Shown here: positions 7,165 through 13,969 of the stretch, in pieces
Position numbering within the stretch: the stretch's first letter is position 1
Layout of the letters: every line of letters begins with the position of its first letter
Source of the DNA: HGM11416 sp034104345
GTDB taxonomy: Bacteria; Bacillota; Clostridia; Christensenellales; Borkfalkiaceae
Direction of reading: 5' to 3'
DNA: 41,071 nt
Assembly (NCBI GenBank): GCA_034104345.1
Contig: JAXEDY010000026.1
Location: 1-41,071 of the forward strand
Notes under the pieces: generated by a model
The model's database searches: none
Told to the model about the DNA's origin: nothing
What the model saw: only the letters and a program-made list of their open reading frames with translations
Program-made: the position numbers and the translations under genes

Positions 7165-7880
7165 TTTAAGTCCTCCATTTTTATTTCTTCCTGTTCGCTC
7201 ACAAGTTCCGCCACTTTTTTGTTCGCCCAATCGGGAATAAGTTCGAGTTTAATAACGCCGATTATATCTCCGCGCAAGAACGTGCAATATTCGTCGTCTT
7301 TCAAGAGCGTCCCGAACACCTTTGTCCCGAGCGAATTGCCGTTGCATCCGAACCCGCCCATCGCGTAAAATAACTGATCGTCGGGCGTTTTATACTCGTC
7401 TCTTAAAATATCCGGACGAATAGCCACCACTTTGCCGGCGTAATCGGTTTGATCGTCATAGCAACTCTTAAAATCGTAAAGTTTAAGTTTTGCCCATTCC
7501 TTTCTCGCTTGATCGATGAACAAATTTACAAGCCCCGGATGCGAATTTACCGAATAATTATGACTGTATCGCCATTCTTCCTTCGGTATCGCAAAACTTT
7601 GCGACCATTCCTTATTGCTTTGCGAATATCTGCCGTCCGTCATTCCTAAATCTACGGTATTTGCAAGCACGCGGTTTACTCGGTCGAACCCATATTTTTC
7701 TATAGCGTCTTTTACACCTTTGGCGTTCAGCCTGTTATCCGCATAGTTCGCCGAGATTTGCTTTTCGATAAACCTTGCGCAGTCACAGTTTATCCTGTAA
7801 CTTTCAAGCCATAGTTCTATTTCGCCGAGCGCACGCGCCTGTAGCATCGACCACGGATACGTCGGTTCAGTTTTGCCCAT
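7161..7880 (-). CDS. DUF3849 domain ICE protein
   Basis: 239 residues, soluble. The N-terminal half has the DUF3849 pattern: a region ending RINCDCARFIEKQISANYADN, then GVKDAIEKYGFDRVNRVLANT, and DGRYSQSNKEWSQ, ending in NSHPGLVNLFIDQAR (about 26-135). The C-terminal third (about 150-225) includes DQLFYAMGGFGCNGNSLGTK and VIKLELIPDWAN, a segment often found in neighbouring ICE proteins and probably a second small domain. The function of DUF3849 is unknown. It starts within the end of the 105-residue AbrB-like gene (14-base overlap) and its last codons form the GGAGG site for the DUF3846 gene. Confidence 0.82.
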   Translation of the reverse strand: MGKTEPTYPWSMLQARALGEIELWLESYRINCDCARFIEKQISANYADNRLNAKGVKDAIEKYGFDRVNRVLANTVDLGMTDGRYSQSNKEWSQSFAIPKEEWRYSHNYSVNSHPGLVNLFIDQARKEWAKLKLYDFKSCYDDQTDYAGKVVAIRPDILRDEYKTPDDQLFYAMGGFGCNGNSLGTKVFGTLLKDDEYCTFLRGDIIGVIKLELIPDWANKKVAELVSEQEEIKMEDLK

Positions 7881-8184
7881 ACGTTTTCTCTCCCGTCTGA
7901 TTCTGTGCCCATTTTACCGATAAATGAATCAGCGCGGCGCGTTGCTGTTCGGACGATAATCCGTTTAAAAAATCATAGAGCGTGATTTCGTCGCCGCGAT
8001 CTTTTCTTTCTTTGCTTTTCTCGCCGTTACAGTCGCAGATGATTTCGCGTTTCACGATCACCGACCTGCCGTCCTTACTTTCCTCGAAAGACAACACGTC
8101 GTTTTGCTTAAAGCCTACTTTGCACCTGATTTCATACGGCACGGTAATTCTTCCGCGCTTGCCGAGTATTCTGAAGGTTTTCAT
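7867..8184 (-). CDS. AbrB/SpoVT-like DNA-binding protein
   Basis: 105 residues. MKTFRILGKRGRITVPYEIR at the N-terminus, followed by VGFKQNDVLSFEES and VIVKREI, is the swapped-hairpin AbrB/MazE fold (about 1-50). The remaining 55 residues are charged and include TLYDFLNGLSSEQQRAALIHLSV. AbrB-like proteins of ICEs usually act as transcription regulators; a role in controlling this operon is inferred. The upstream gene is a second, shorter AbrB-like protein, 33 bases away. Confidence 0.78.
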   Translation of the reverse strand: MKTFRILGKRGRITVPYEIRCKVGFKQNDVLSFEESKDGRSVIVKREIICDCNGEKSKERKDRGDEITLYDFLNGLSSEQQRAALIHLSVKWAQNQTGEKTYGQN

Positions 8185-8216
8185 TTTTCTTCCTCCTCAC
8201 AGTTTTTATAACACGG

Positions 8217-8435
8217 TCACTCGATACAGTTTTCGTCACATTCGGTTTCGTTCACAGGGCAGTTATCGCAATCGCCGTCGCATACGATTTCGCCCGTATC
8301 CGTCAGCCGCTCGATAACAAGCCTGTTTCCGTCTGCGTAAATTTGCAACACGCTGCCGTCTACAATCCCCGCATCTTCGAGTACATCTTTCGGTACGCTT
8401 ATCAGCGTAAATTCGTTTACTTTTTTATTTTGCAT
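8217..8435 (-). CDS. Short AbrB/MazE-like protein with Cys-rich tail
   Basis: 72 residues from ATG at 8435; AAGGGAG about ten bases upstream supports this over an in-frame GTG at 8447. Residues 1-45 (FTLISVPKDVLEDAGIVDGS, LQIYADGNRLVIE) have the AbrB/SpoVT fold signature. The tail reads CDGDCDNCPVNETECDENC, five cysteines in CxxxCxxC-like spacing, suggesting metal binding. The gene starts inside the end of the dam gene. It may regulate the accessory genes; the metal-binding tail is inference. Confidence 0.75.
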   Translation of the reverse strand: MQNKKVNEFTLISVPKDVLEDAGIVDGSVLQIYADGNRLVIERLTDTGEIVCDGDCDNCPVNETECDENCIE

Positions 8436-9391
8436 GACAATATACACTCCCTTAATATTTTTTCGTAATTAAAATCTTCGTATCTGTTAAAAATCGTCAG
8501 TTGTTTGGGGCGATTTCTCTCCCGCTCGTATAAGTCGTAATTCCCGATGAGCAGTTCCTTAAACTCTTTGCCCGCTTCGTATCTCTGCACCATAGAATGT
8601 TGACGCGAAAAGTCCAGAATAGAAAAATCAGCGTACAATTCGCGTATTTCTTCGCAGTCGTTATACGAAAGCAAAAACTTACCCTTTACGTTTTCGAGCG
8701 TGCGTTTCAGCCGCAAATGGTCGTCGTAATTAAACGACACCTCGTACATTCCTTCCGTCGATAAATACGGCGGATCTGCATAGAAAAACGCGCCGTCCCT
8801 GTCGTAATGCTTTATAAGCGTTTCAAAATCCTGATTTTCCACCACAACGTTCGCCATACGGCTTTCCACTTGTTTTATAAGGTCGAACAACCGCCTTATA
8901 TCGAACGGTTGCGAAGCGTAAGACTTGCACCCGCTCGAATAACTGTAACGCAATAATTTCAGAAACATTGCCGCCCTGCGAACGTCGTAATCTTTGGTTA
9001 TCTTCGTCCTTATTTCTTTCATTTCGCTCGCTTCGAGCGGCGGCAGAATAAGTTCCGTCAAAAATTGTTCTTCATCGAAATATTTATCTTCGAATTTCTC
9101 ACTTTCAAAAAAATCGCGCAAGGCATTAAAGTCCTCACGCGAGTTCAAATTGCAAAATCCGAGTTCCCGAATTGTCGCCATCGTCCGTTCTTTCATACAG
9201 CGAAATAAATTGACGAGATTCCTGTCAAAATCGTTATACACCTCGAAATTGCACGGATACGGGCTACCGAGTAATACGCTCCCCGAACCTCCGAATACGT
9301 CTATAAACCTATCGTATTTTGGCGGAAACACGGCGTACAAAATATGCAGGATAGACGTTTTATTGCCTACCCGTGACACCGGCGTCTTCAT
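8417..9391 (-). CDS. dam: DNA adenine methylase, D12 (Dam) class
   Basis: 324 residues. It transfers a methyl group from S-adenosylmethionine to N6 of adenine in DNA. The SAM-binding motif DVFGGSGSVLLG is at residues 31-42 and the catalytic DPPY is at 206-209 (FFYADPPYLSTEGMYE), the order expected for the alpha class (D12, Dam-like). The C-terminal LLIGNYDLYERERNRPKQ segment is also characteristic. The start at 9391 has AAAGGAGG directly upstream; longer in-frame extensions upstream are rejected. No cognate endonuclease is present, so it is a solitary methylase that could protect the element from restriction or mark its copies. A repeat-family hairpin occupies the 92-base gap before it. Confidence 0.93.
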   Translation of the reverse strand: MKTPVSRVGNKTSILHILYAVFPPKYDRFIDVFGGSGSVLLGSPYPCNFEVYNDFDRNLVNLFRCMKERTMATIRELGFCNLNSREDFNALRDFFESEKFEDKYFDEEQFLTELILPPLEASEMKEIRTKITKDYDVRRAAMFLKLLRYSYSSGCKSYASQPFDIRRLFDLIKQVESRMANVVVENQDFETLIKHYDRDGAFFYADPPYLSTEGMYEVSFNYDDHLRLKRTLENVKGKFLLSYNDCEEIRELYADFSILDFSRQHSMVQRYEAGKEFKELLIGNYDLYERERNRPKQLTIFNRYEDFNYEKILRECILSCKIKK

Positions 9392-9420
9392 TAAACCTCC
9401 TTTCTTTTTTATAAAATCTA

Positions 9421-9482
9421 ACCCTATAGGTCGATTAACGACATTTTTACGTAGCCATAGGGGCGATTGACGCTGTTGTTTT
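9421..9482. repeat. Dispersed hairpin-repeat family, copy G (possibly tandem)
   Basis: CCCTATAGGTCGATTAACGA at 9423-9442 matches the repeat core, and CCATAGGGGCGATTGACG at 9455-9472 looks like a second, diverged unit. CCCTAT and ATAGGG can pair across it. It fills the leader of the dam gene inside the ICE. Confidence 0.6.
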
Positions 9483-9483
9483 A

Positions 9484-9837
9484 TTATGCTTGCGTTGGCT
9501 CTATAGATTGAGCAATAAACCCGCCGAGATGATTGTCTACGTAGTCCGAAAGCCACATACAGCCGAATACTTCCCGCGCCTTCAATCGCCATATCGCAAG
9601 TTTGCCCATATCCAACTTCACGTTGCCGAAAGGAAAATACAGGTTTGTCAGCCCGCCGTTTTCAAAACGATAGCATTCTGTCAATTTCGTACCGTCGAGC
9701 AAAATTTTCTCGTCTTTAAACAGTTGATTTACACCGTCCACCCAGTCCTTCACGTCGCCGCCACAGCCCTGAAACACAATTCCTTCTTCGCCGCCTTTTT
9801 GCCGCAATTCTTCCGCTTTTATTTCCTTTACACTCAT
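9484..9837 (-). CDS. Conserved ICE protein, 117 aa, function unknown
   Basis: 117 residues from ATG at 9837, which overlaps the upstream stop (ATGA). Blocks EELRQKGGEEGIVFQGCGGD, WVDGVNQLF and FPFGNVKLDMGKLAIWRLKA, then FGCMWLSDYVDNHLGG, look strongly conserved and I recall similar small proteins in clostridial ICE accessory regions next to Dam and Api92-like genes. There is no signal peptide, membrane segment or catalytic motif. A longer start at 9882 would lie inside the upstream gene and is rejected. Confidence 0.75.
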   Translation of the reverse strand: MSVKEIKAEELRQKGGEEGIVFQGCGGDVKDWVDGVNQLFKDEKILLDGTKLTECYRFENGGLTNLYFPFGNVKLDMGKLAIWRLKAREVFGCMWLSDYVDNHLGGFIAQSIEPTQA

Positions 9838-10532
9838 TGCTTTAACTCCATGCCGATACCTGCGCTGTAGCCTTCTGCCCATACTCTGTCCGAAAACTCG
9901 CTTTGTTCTTTTTCGCTTTCGGGATAATATTCCGATTGAAGTTTCCCGTTTTTATACTCATACCTGCCTTCTCCGCTCCCGGAAAACTCCACCGCCCACT
10001 CGACTTCTATCGTTACGCCCGGGTATTTTTCGGATAATTTCTGTATCAGTTCCTTAGGGCTGCCCCACGCCGTTTCAAAGGAGATTTTATTATCTTCGAT
10101 AAGTCCACAACCGCCGTCGTAGCCGTAGGCGTTCCACTTCGTTCCCCAATGCTTGTTTGTCCATTCATACCAGGTCGGCGCGCCGTATTTTAATTCGTTC
10201 CGATACGCCTGCCGTCCGAGTTCCCACGCTTTACGGTCGATATCTTTCCTTGCCCTCAAAAAAACCTCTTCTTTTTCTTTCGGTATATTCAGAAGTTCGT
10301 CTTTCGTCCGTTTCGCAAAAGCCGTGTATACGTAAACGAAGCCTTTGTAATATTTTAATCCTTCGTTCGTTTTACTGCCCGATTCGATATTCAGTTCCGT
10401 CGGCATAGGATCGATTTTATTAAAATCTATGCTTCCGTATCCGATTTCATCGTCTTTAATATCCTCAAGTATTTCCTGCATTTTTTTATTGTTTCCGTTA
10501 AACGTAACAACGTTCATCACGTGATTCGGCAT
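9834..10532 (-). CDS. Api92/DUF1281-like protein with ferredoxin-fold domain
   Basis: 232 residues. The N-terminus MPNHVMNVVTFNGNNKKMQ is the signature of the Api92/YubB-like family carried by phages and conjugative plasmids. A conserved central block WYEWTNKHWGTKWNAYGYDG is followed by FETAWGSPKELIQKLSEKYP, the C-terminal ferredoxin-like region. The family's function is unknown; it is common in the leading regions of conjugative elements. It overlaps the following gene by four bases (ATGA), indicating coupling. Confidence 0.85.
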   Translation of the reverse strand: MPNHVMNVVTFNGNNKKMQEILEDIKDDEIGYGSIDFNKIDPMPTELNIESGSKTNEGLKYYKGFVYVYTAFAKRTKDELLNIPKEKEEVFLRARKDIDRKAWELGRQAYRNELKYGAPTWYEWTNKHWGTKWNAYGYDGGCGLIEDNKISFETAWGSPKELIQKLSEKYPGVTIEVEWAVEFSGSGEGRYEYKNGKLQSEYYPESEKEQSEFSDRVWAEGYSAGIGMELKQ

Positions 10533-10564
10533 TTGTTTTTACTCCTTTCTTTGTTTTTTCATGC

Positions 10565-10602
10565 AAAACGGCGAGCATGTATTTTACATAACCCGCCGTT
10601 TC
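10565..10602. other. Two-part hairpin between ICE genes
   Basis: AAACGGCG (10566-10573) pairs with CGCCGTTT (10594-10601), and inside it ATGTA pairs with TACAT around a four-base loop, giving a long interrupted stem. It lies in the 84-base gap between the DUF4314 and Api92-like genes. No U-tract follows, so an RNA processing site is more likely than a terminator. Confidence 0.5.
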
Positions 10603-10616
10603 ATTCATATTGTTTT

Positions 10617-10910
10617 TTACATCGTCAACACGGGCGATTTATCCTCGCCCTGCGCGGTTTCTTCTTCCGCAAGTTCCTGCGCCGTCAAAGCCCTGAAATC
10701 GTCTTCGCCGTCAATCAGTCCGAGATTCCGCCCGTTATCGAATTCGCAATGCACCGTGCCGATATCGTCTACGACTTTTACCGTGCCGTGCGTGCCGTTT
10801 TCTATCGGTCTCGGATCGTTGCCCATCGAATTCAATACGATTCGCGTTCCGGACGGATATGCCTTTTTCAAATATTCCGCTTTTCTTCTTTGTCTTTCCC
10901 ATTCGTTCAT
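10617..10910 (-). CDS. DUF4314 domain protein
   Basis: 97 residues. YPSGTRIVLNSMGNDPRPIE, then NGTHGTVKVVDDIGTVHCEF and DNGRNLGLIDGEDDF, match DUF4314, a small beta-rich domain common in ICE and phage proteins of Firmicutes. The first 16 residues are basic and helical. Its function is unknown. Its ribosome binding site GGGAGG is formed by the last codons of the upstream gene, and only the stop codon TAG separates them. Confidence 0.85.
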   Translation of the reverse strand: MNEWERQRRKAEYLKKAYPSGTRIVLNSMGNDPRPIENGTHGTVKVVDDIGTVHCEFDNGRNLGLIDGEDDFRALTAQELAEEETAQGEDKSPVLTM

Positions 10911-11756
10911 CTATATACCTCCCATTTTTATTTCGTTTTTTTGCAAATACTCGTCCATTTCCACACCCGATTTCAAAAAATATTCCTCGTGATTCCAAAG
11001 CGAAACGTGTATTTCTCCGTCTTCCGTTTTTATTCCACACTGCTCGAACCCTTCGCCGAAACCGTCCGAATTTTGCCCGGTGATTGCGTCCTTCAATCGT
11101 TCAGTTTCTTCCGTGCTTAGCGGCGTGCTGAAATAACAGGATATTTTGCCGTACAATCTGTCGTTGCGATTTTCCACACCCCATTCGACATAAAGCAGTT
11201 TATCCCGCAAATTTGCGTGTTTACCTACATACGCCGCCATATCCATATCTGCTTCCTGACAATCCTCTATTTTTAGTTGTGTTTCGTTTTCATATACGGG
11301 CAAATCCTCCTGCGCAATATTCCATTCGTTGCCGTTCTCGTCAATTATAGTTGCCTGTAGCGGACAATAAAAATCTTCATGCGCCGCAGCAAATTCGATT
11401 TTCATTTCGCGAATATCTGCATACAAATCTTCTTTTGTTTCATATTGACCGTTTAAGGCGTTCCGCTCGATTTCTTCTTGCATAGACTCGTCTTTTATAT
11501 CGTTTAACAGTCTGCTTACAATCAACGAGTCATTCAGTGTATCGCGATTATTTGTCAATATTTTCGCTATTGCCGCGTCAAAATCGTTGTCCGATACAAA
11601 CCTCACGCTTACACCGTTTTTATTCTGTCCGATTTTTAAGCGATATGGGTAATCGGTTATATTCAATTCTCTGAAAAGAGCGTAAATATTTGACGTTCCA
11701 TCACATTCCAACTTTCGTTTTTCTCCGATCTTGTTTCCTATTTCGATTTTGTACAT
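10911..11756 (-). CDS. Conserved ICE accessory protein, 281 aa
   Basis: 281 residues, acidic, soluble. Blocks DYPYRLKIGQNKNGVSVRF (about 36-54), FDAAIAKIL and VSRLLNDIKDESMQEEIERN, then YVEWGVENRNDRLYGKISCY and ITGQNSDGFGEGFEQCGIKT with SLWNHEEYF near the C-terminus, resemble a family I recall from antirestriction/accessory regions of clostridial ICEs. It lies between an ArdA-like and a DUF4314 gene. No named domain is assigned. Its C-terminal EIKMGGI is nearly identical to the DIKIGGI that ends the upstream ArdA-like protein; in DNA this tail contains the next gene's ribosome binding site. Confidence 0.75.
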   Translation of the reverse strand: MYKIEIGNKIGEKRKLECDGTSNIYALFRELNITDYPYRLKIGQNKNGVSVRFVSDNDFDAAIAKILTNNRDTLNDSLIVSRLLNDIKDESMQEEIERNALNGQYETKEDLYADIREMKIEFAAAHEDFYCPLQATIIDENGNEWNIAQEDLPVYENETQLKIEDCQEADMDMAAYVGKHANLRDKLLYVEWGVENRNDRLYGKISCYFSTPLSTEETERLKDAITGQNSDGFGEGFEQCGIKTEDGEIHVSLWNHEEYFLKSGVEMDEYLQKNEIKMGGI

Positions 11757-11757
11757 A

Positions 11758-12915
11758 TTATATTCCGCCTATTTTTATATCATTTTCGCCGAGTATCGCG
11801 CTCAAAGTCTGATCTTCCCGCAAATATACCACGTCGCCATACTTCGTATACGCTCCGCCTCTTTCTTCCAAAAAGTCTTGCGGATACTTGTCGTAATCGA
11901 TATAGTCGTCTATTTTTTCAGCCGCTTCGCCTATTTCGTTTTCGATGAGTTTTGTTCCTAAATTATAATCGTTACCGATTTCTCTGTAATATTCAAATTC
12001 TTCAAGGCACCCGGCAAGCCGAATAATTTTTTCCGTATCTGCCGTCGTTACCCCGGCGAACTCCATTACGGCGGATAATTTATATAAATTCTCCGAAATC
12101 GCGTCTTCTGTTGCGCCCAGACTGTTAATGGCTGACGATATGGCATTTACGCTTTCTAAATCGTTTTTCTGCAATAAATCGTTGAAATAGTTCTCCCATT
12201 CCCTATCACCGCCGCAAAAATCGATATTTTTGCTGCATTCGATTATATCGCCTGCGCTGATTCTTTTTAACGCCCTTTCTATTTCGGTCTTCTCGCACGG
12301 GAAATATATATAGTCCTTTTCTCCGTTCTTTTCTATCTCCACCCAAAGCACTTCGCCGCCGGTGTAATAGTACGGTGGAAATCCTTTGCCTTTATATACA
12401 TCTTCAAACGCTACGCCTTCGTTTCGGAAAAGTAACCCGTAATTCGTAGGTGTTCCTTTGCCCGTCGACAGCAATTCTCGCCCTATCTTTTCCAAATCCG
12501 TTTTTTCGAGTTCGTCCGCACTTATGGCTACCTCTCTACATAAAACGTAATTTCTCCCGACGCTTTTCAAATTCGATACGTCGCGTATCAGCGTATAACA
12601 ATTTAAATTAAATGATAGATTTATAAGGTCTTTCGTTGAAACGTAATCGCCCGCTTCTATCGCCGCAAAAAAACTAAACAATTCTTTCTGATCAAAACTG
12701 TCCATTCGTTTTGCAAGATAATTTATCTCGTCCAAATTAACGAACGTGTCTTTTTTACACGCTAATACTTTCGGCTCAACTACGTCTCTCACAAAAGCAT
12801 AATTGTCTTTCAATTCCAATTCTCTGCACGCCGCCTGATATTCCGATTCGGTGCAAGGAAATTTAACGTTTATATTCCTGCCTTTGTTCTGTAACGAAAG
12901 TTCTATCTGTTTCAT
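11758..12915 (-). CDS. ardA: ArdA-like antirestriction protein
   Basis: 385 residues, strongly acidic. ArdA proteins mimic B-form DNA and inhibit type I restriction enzymes, protecting an incoming element. Evidence: residues from about 270 onward (ESVNAISSAINSLGATEDAI, then LEEFEYYREIGNDYNLGTKL, EIGEAAEKIDDYIDYDKYPQ and RGGAYTKYGDVVYL) follow the ArdA pattern of a domain ending in a tyrosine/glycine motif. The N-terminal 260 residues are an extension seen in some Firmicutes ICE versions. It starts four bases inside the end of the upstream gene. The family call is good; the specificity of inhibition is unknown. Confidence 0.75.
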   Translation of the reverse strand: MKQIELSLQNKGRNINVKFPCTESEYQAACRELELKDNYAFVRDVVEPKVLACKKDTFVNLDEINYLAKRMDSFDQKELFSFFAAIEAGDYVSTKDLINLSFNLNCYTLIRDVSNLKSVGRNYVLCREVAISADELEKTDLEKIGRELLSTGKGTPTNYGLLFRNEGVAFEDVYKGKGFPPYYYTGGEVLWVEIEKNGEKDYIYFPCEKTEIERALKRISAGDIIECSKNIDFCGGDREWENYFNDLLQKNDLESVNAISSAINSLGATEDAISENLYKLSAVMEFAGVTTADTEKIIRLAGCLEEFEYYREIGNDYNLGTKLIENEIGEAAEKIDDYIDYDKYPQDFLEERGGAYTKYGDVVYLREDQTLSAILGENDIKIGGI

Positions 12916-13286
12916 TCGTCAATCTCCCGCAAATTTTGCGTTGCAAGAATACCGCAACGCCGAAGTTGCATTGCCTGACACAGAACCTTATATACTTTCG
13001 GCGTTATAAGGCTTCTGTCGGTTAAATCGCCGAGCGTCAGATATTTTGTTCCGTATTTGATATCTTTCGCCGCGCCGAGAAAAACGTACCCGTCTTCGGA
13101 TATATTAGTCAATCTGATACTGTTCAGCATTATGATTCTGTTTCCCGCCGATTGTTTCGCCCTGCGCCATAAGCACGAATCTGCCGATAAAAGATAAATA
13201 AGGCACAGCGTTTCTCTGTCTTTTTTGTTAGCCTTTTTAATTCCGGCTTCGAATGCCTGTCTGTGTTTTTCGTTTTTGAAATACAT
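12912..13286 (-). CDS. DUF6075-like small ICE protein
   Basis: 124 residues from ATG at 13286, chosen because AGGAGG lies about 11 bases upstream; a longer frame to 13433 would run through the leader hairpin and is rejected. The N-terminus MYFKNEKHRQAFEAGIKKAN matches a small family at the head of clostridial ICE accessory operons (DUF6075 as I recall it). YLTLGDLTDRSLITPKVYKV and CQAMQLRRCG blocks suggest a compact helical protein. This is the first gene of the operon in the window. Its function is unknown. Confidence 0.75.
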   Translation of the reverse strand: MYFKNEKHRQAFEAGIKKANKKDRETLCLIYLLSADSCLWRRAKQSAGNRIIMLNSIRLTNISEDGYVFLGAAKDIKYGTKYLTLGDLTDRSLITPKVYKVLCQAMQLRRCGILATQNLREIDE

Positions 13287-13314
13287 TTCCTTTCTTCCTC
13301 CTGATTTTTGGCAT

Positions 13315-13346
13315 AAAAAAAGACGTATAGTTTTTACGCTATACGC
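13315..13346 (-). terminator. Terminator-like hairpin in the ICE operon leader
   Basis: On the minus strand GCGTATAG (13346-13339) pairs with CTATACGT (13330-13323), followed by seven T residues (13321-13315). It lies about 30 bases before the first ICE gene. It could block read-through from the tRNA operon or act as an attenuator. Confidence 0.7.
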
Positions 13347-13480
13347 CTGATTTTTTATGTAAATTTTTTTATTTTTACTCGCTTGTAGAGGATTTGATAG
13401 AATCCGAATCCGTTCGGTTACGGAAAATCGCATTTTGGCATCTACGAAAAATGATGGTAGTTTACCGCCGTTTTGACATA

Positions 13481-13509
13481 AAAAAACTCCGATAGAATCG
13501 GAGTTTTTA
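13481..13509. terminator. Bidirectional terminator after tRNA-Gly
   Basis: ACTCCGAT (13486-13493) pairs with ATCGGAGT (13497-13504) around AGA, flanked by A-runs and T-runs. On the minus strand it follows the tRNA-Val/tRNA-Gly transcript by about 30 bases. Confidence 0.85.
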
Positions 13510-13538
13510 TGGGCTGTATCTTTTTTGTAGCCCTAACC

Positions 13539-13613
13539 TGGAGCGGGAAACGAGATTCGAACTCGCGACATTTGCCTTGGCAAGGCAACGCTCTACCACT
13601 GAGCCATTCCCGC
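13539..13613 (-). tRNA. tRNA-Gly (GCC)
   Basis: Cloverleaf read on the minus strand: acceptor GCGGGAA pairs with TTCCCGC, D-loop CAGTGGTAG, anticodon loop centred on GCC, T-arm GTTCGAATC, discriminator T and encoded CCA (13541-13539). It is co-transcribed with the upstream tRNA-Val. Its 3' end faces the conjugative element, making it a candidate integration site. Confidence 0.97.
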
Positions 13614-13644
13614 ATATTCCATATTTTTACGTTTATTATTTTAT

Positions 13645-13720
13645 TGGTGGGAACAACAGGGCTCGAACCTGTGACCCCCTGCTTGTAAGGCAGATGCTCT
13701 CCCAACTGAGCTATGCTCCC
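13645..13720 (-). tRNA. tRNA-Val (TAC)
   Basis: Minus-strand cloverleaf with acceptor GGGAGCA paired to TGTTCCC, D-loop CAGTTGGGAG, anticodon loop CTTACAA (anticodon TAC), T-arm GGTTCGAGCC and encoded CCA. It is the first gene of a two-tRNA operon; 31 bases separate it from tRNA-Gly. Confidence 0.97.
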
Positions 13721-13759
13721 GAACTCAACAAGCGTAAGCTCGCTTGCGAATGCTCATAT

Positions 13760-13788
13760 AATATACCAAATAAAACAAAAAAACGCAA
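13760..13788 (-). promoter_or_regulatory. Promoter of the tRNA-Val/tRNA-Gly operon
   Basis: Minus strand: -35 TTGCGT (13788-13783), 17-base spacer, -10 TATATT (13765-13760). A small CAAGCG/CGCTTG hairpin lies in the leader at about 13729-13747. Confidence 0.75.
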
Positions 13789-13831
13789 CTGATTTTAAAG
13801 GGTTTTTTAAAAAAAAATAAAAAAATTTTTT

Positions 13832-13848
13832 TGCGGCAAAAATCCGCA
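13832..13848 (-). terminator. Probable terminator of the rluA-type gene
   Basis: On the minus strand TGCGG-ATTTTTG-CCGCA is followed by an A-run and then a long T-rich tract. It lies about 120 bases downstream of the pseudouridine synthase stop. The stem is short, so support is moderate. Confidence 0.5.
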
Positions 13849-13969
13849 GCTTATAGAAGCAATAGCGCGTTTAAATCAGGTTTTTTAACGCGTTATCTGC
13901 TTAAAACCGTTTTTGCTTTTGTATGCTTTTCGTTTTCGTCTGCGCTATTTTTTATAAAAGATTTTAAAT

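Larger units (their letters stand above)
1..13350 (-). mobile_element. Integrative conjugative element, transfer and accessory half (partial)
   Basis: About twenty closely packed minus-strand genes form a conjugation module: a VirB4-type ATPase, VirB6/TrbL-like and PrgI/VirB3-like membrane proteins, a DUF3852-like small membrane protein, and the accessory families typical of clostridial Tn916/Tn1549-like ICEs (ArdA-like, DUF4314, DUF3846, DUF3849, AbrB-like, Dam methylase). Many genes overlap by 1 to 19 bases, as expected for a long transfer operon. The right edge is placed between the leader hairpin at 13315-13346 and the tRNA terminator at 13481-13509; the exact att site is not visible. The left end, relaxase, coupling protein and integrase are outside the window. 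Placement beside a tRNA-Gly 3' end fits tRNA-targeted integration, but this is inference. Confidence 0.85.

Noticed and set aside
12912..13433. Longer N-terminal start for the first ICE gene
   Set aside because: The extra 49 residues would be encoded across the leader hairpin and upstream of the AGGAGG site that defines the ATG at 13286.
13442..13792. Open frames on both strands across the tRNA-Val and tRNA-Gly genes
   Set aside because: They overlap two clear tRNA cloverleaves and their terminator; the peptides are translations of tRNA sequence.
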